Part shown: piece by piece, positions 63,877 to 64,000 of the stretch
Layout: every line of letters starts with the position of its first letter
Position numbering within the stretch: position 1 is the first letter of the stretch
DNA from: Tachypleus tridentatus
Taxonomy: Eukaryota > Arthropoda > Merostomata > Xiphosura > Limulidae
Reading direction: 5' to 3'
Length of the DNA: 64,000 nucleotides
NCBI RefSeq assembly: GCF_004210375.1
Contig: NC_134825.1
Span: 76,107,921 to 76,171,920 of the forward strand
The notes under the pieces: generated by a model
The model's input: only the letters and a program-made list of their open reading frames with translations
What the model was told of the DNA's origin: nothing
Databases searched by the model: none
Program-made: the position numbers and the translations under genes

Positions 63877-64000
63877 CATCACTCCCAGGAACATGGTGGC
63901 CCTAGGAGTTCCAATCAAGCAAACAGAAAACAGTATATGGGATGTAGATACTCCAAAAAACAGTTATCTTTAGAAGACCTACAGAGGTTGGAAAGAAAAG
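63877..64000 (+). CDS. Gigyf: GIGYF exon 16, truncated by window end (-1 frameshift)
   Basis: After the acceptor ctatag it encodes ITPRNMVALGVPIKQTENSI and WDVDTP. This corresponds to the family's short S-I-W-[ED] segment after the Q-rich helix. At the A6 run 63955-63960 one base is missing: the printed frame stops six codons after Pro, while the shifted frame continues KKQLSLEDLQRLERK, as expected for the charged coiled coil. This is the third A-run shift in the gene. The exon continues past 64000. Confidence 0.85.

Overview
This is AT-rich animal nuclear DNA: short GT-AG exons sit in kilobase-scale introns full of dead transposable elements. Three copies of a tRNA-headed SINE (box B near 12818, 30631 and 50423) look like the SINE I associate with horseshoe crab (Xiphosura) genomes. 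The protein-level relatives fit an arthropod, so a chelicerate and probably a horseshoe crab is my best guess. No database search was possible.

Two conserved host genes are present, pointing away from each other. On the minus strand one exon of a mitofusin (outer mitochondrial membrane fusion GTPase) lies at 2425-2587 and carries its P-loop. Its earlier exons were not found between 2588 and the 500-N gap (7132-7631), and its later exons lie off the left edge. On the plus strand a GIGYF gene (GRB10-interacting GYF protein, partner of the cap-binding repressor 4EHP) runs from an ATG at 8815 past the right edge. I place 16 exons, ending inside exon 16 at 64000. They cover the conserved N terminus, the 4EHP-binding motif, RG-rich repeats, a conserved acidic/FDSSGAF block, the GYF domain (exons 11-13) and the Q-rich region.

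Five single-base indels break the GIGYF reading frame (exons 1, 2, 10 twice, and 16), three of them at A-runs. All 15 introns keep GT-AG ends and I saw no nonsense substitution. Uncorrected consensus errors explain this best, but a recently decaying duplicate is not excluded.

The introns carry nearly everything else. Intron 2 has a hAT transposase remnant and intron 4 an internally deleted mariner. Intron 6 has two long unclassified repeats and a SINE. Intron 9 stacks a hAT-type MITE, an internally deleted non-LTR retrotransposon, an unusual multicopy ORF family, a Penelope-like element and a dead CR1-type LINE. Intron 10 has a DIRS-like fragment and a SINE, and intron 12 a minisatellite plus a 280-bp tandem duplication. 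Intron 13 holds a 44-bp satellite of about 28 copies, and intron 14 a nested stack of repeats interrupted by a 0.7-kb TIR transposon. I found no CRISPR, operon, tRNA or rRNA gene, and no convincing new molecular system. The most unusual items are the satellite with internal dyads, the hammerhead-like cores in the Penelope tails, the TTAA-CCC repeat ends and the uncharacterised ORF family.
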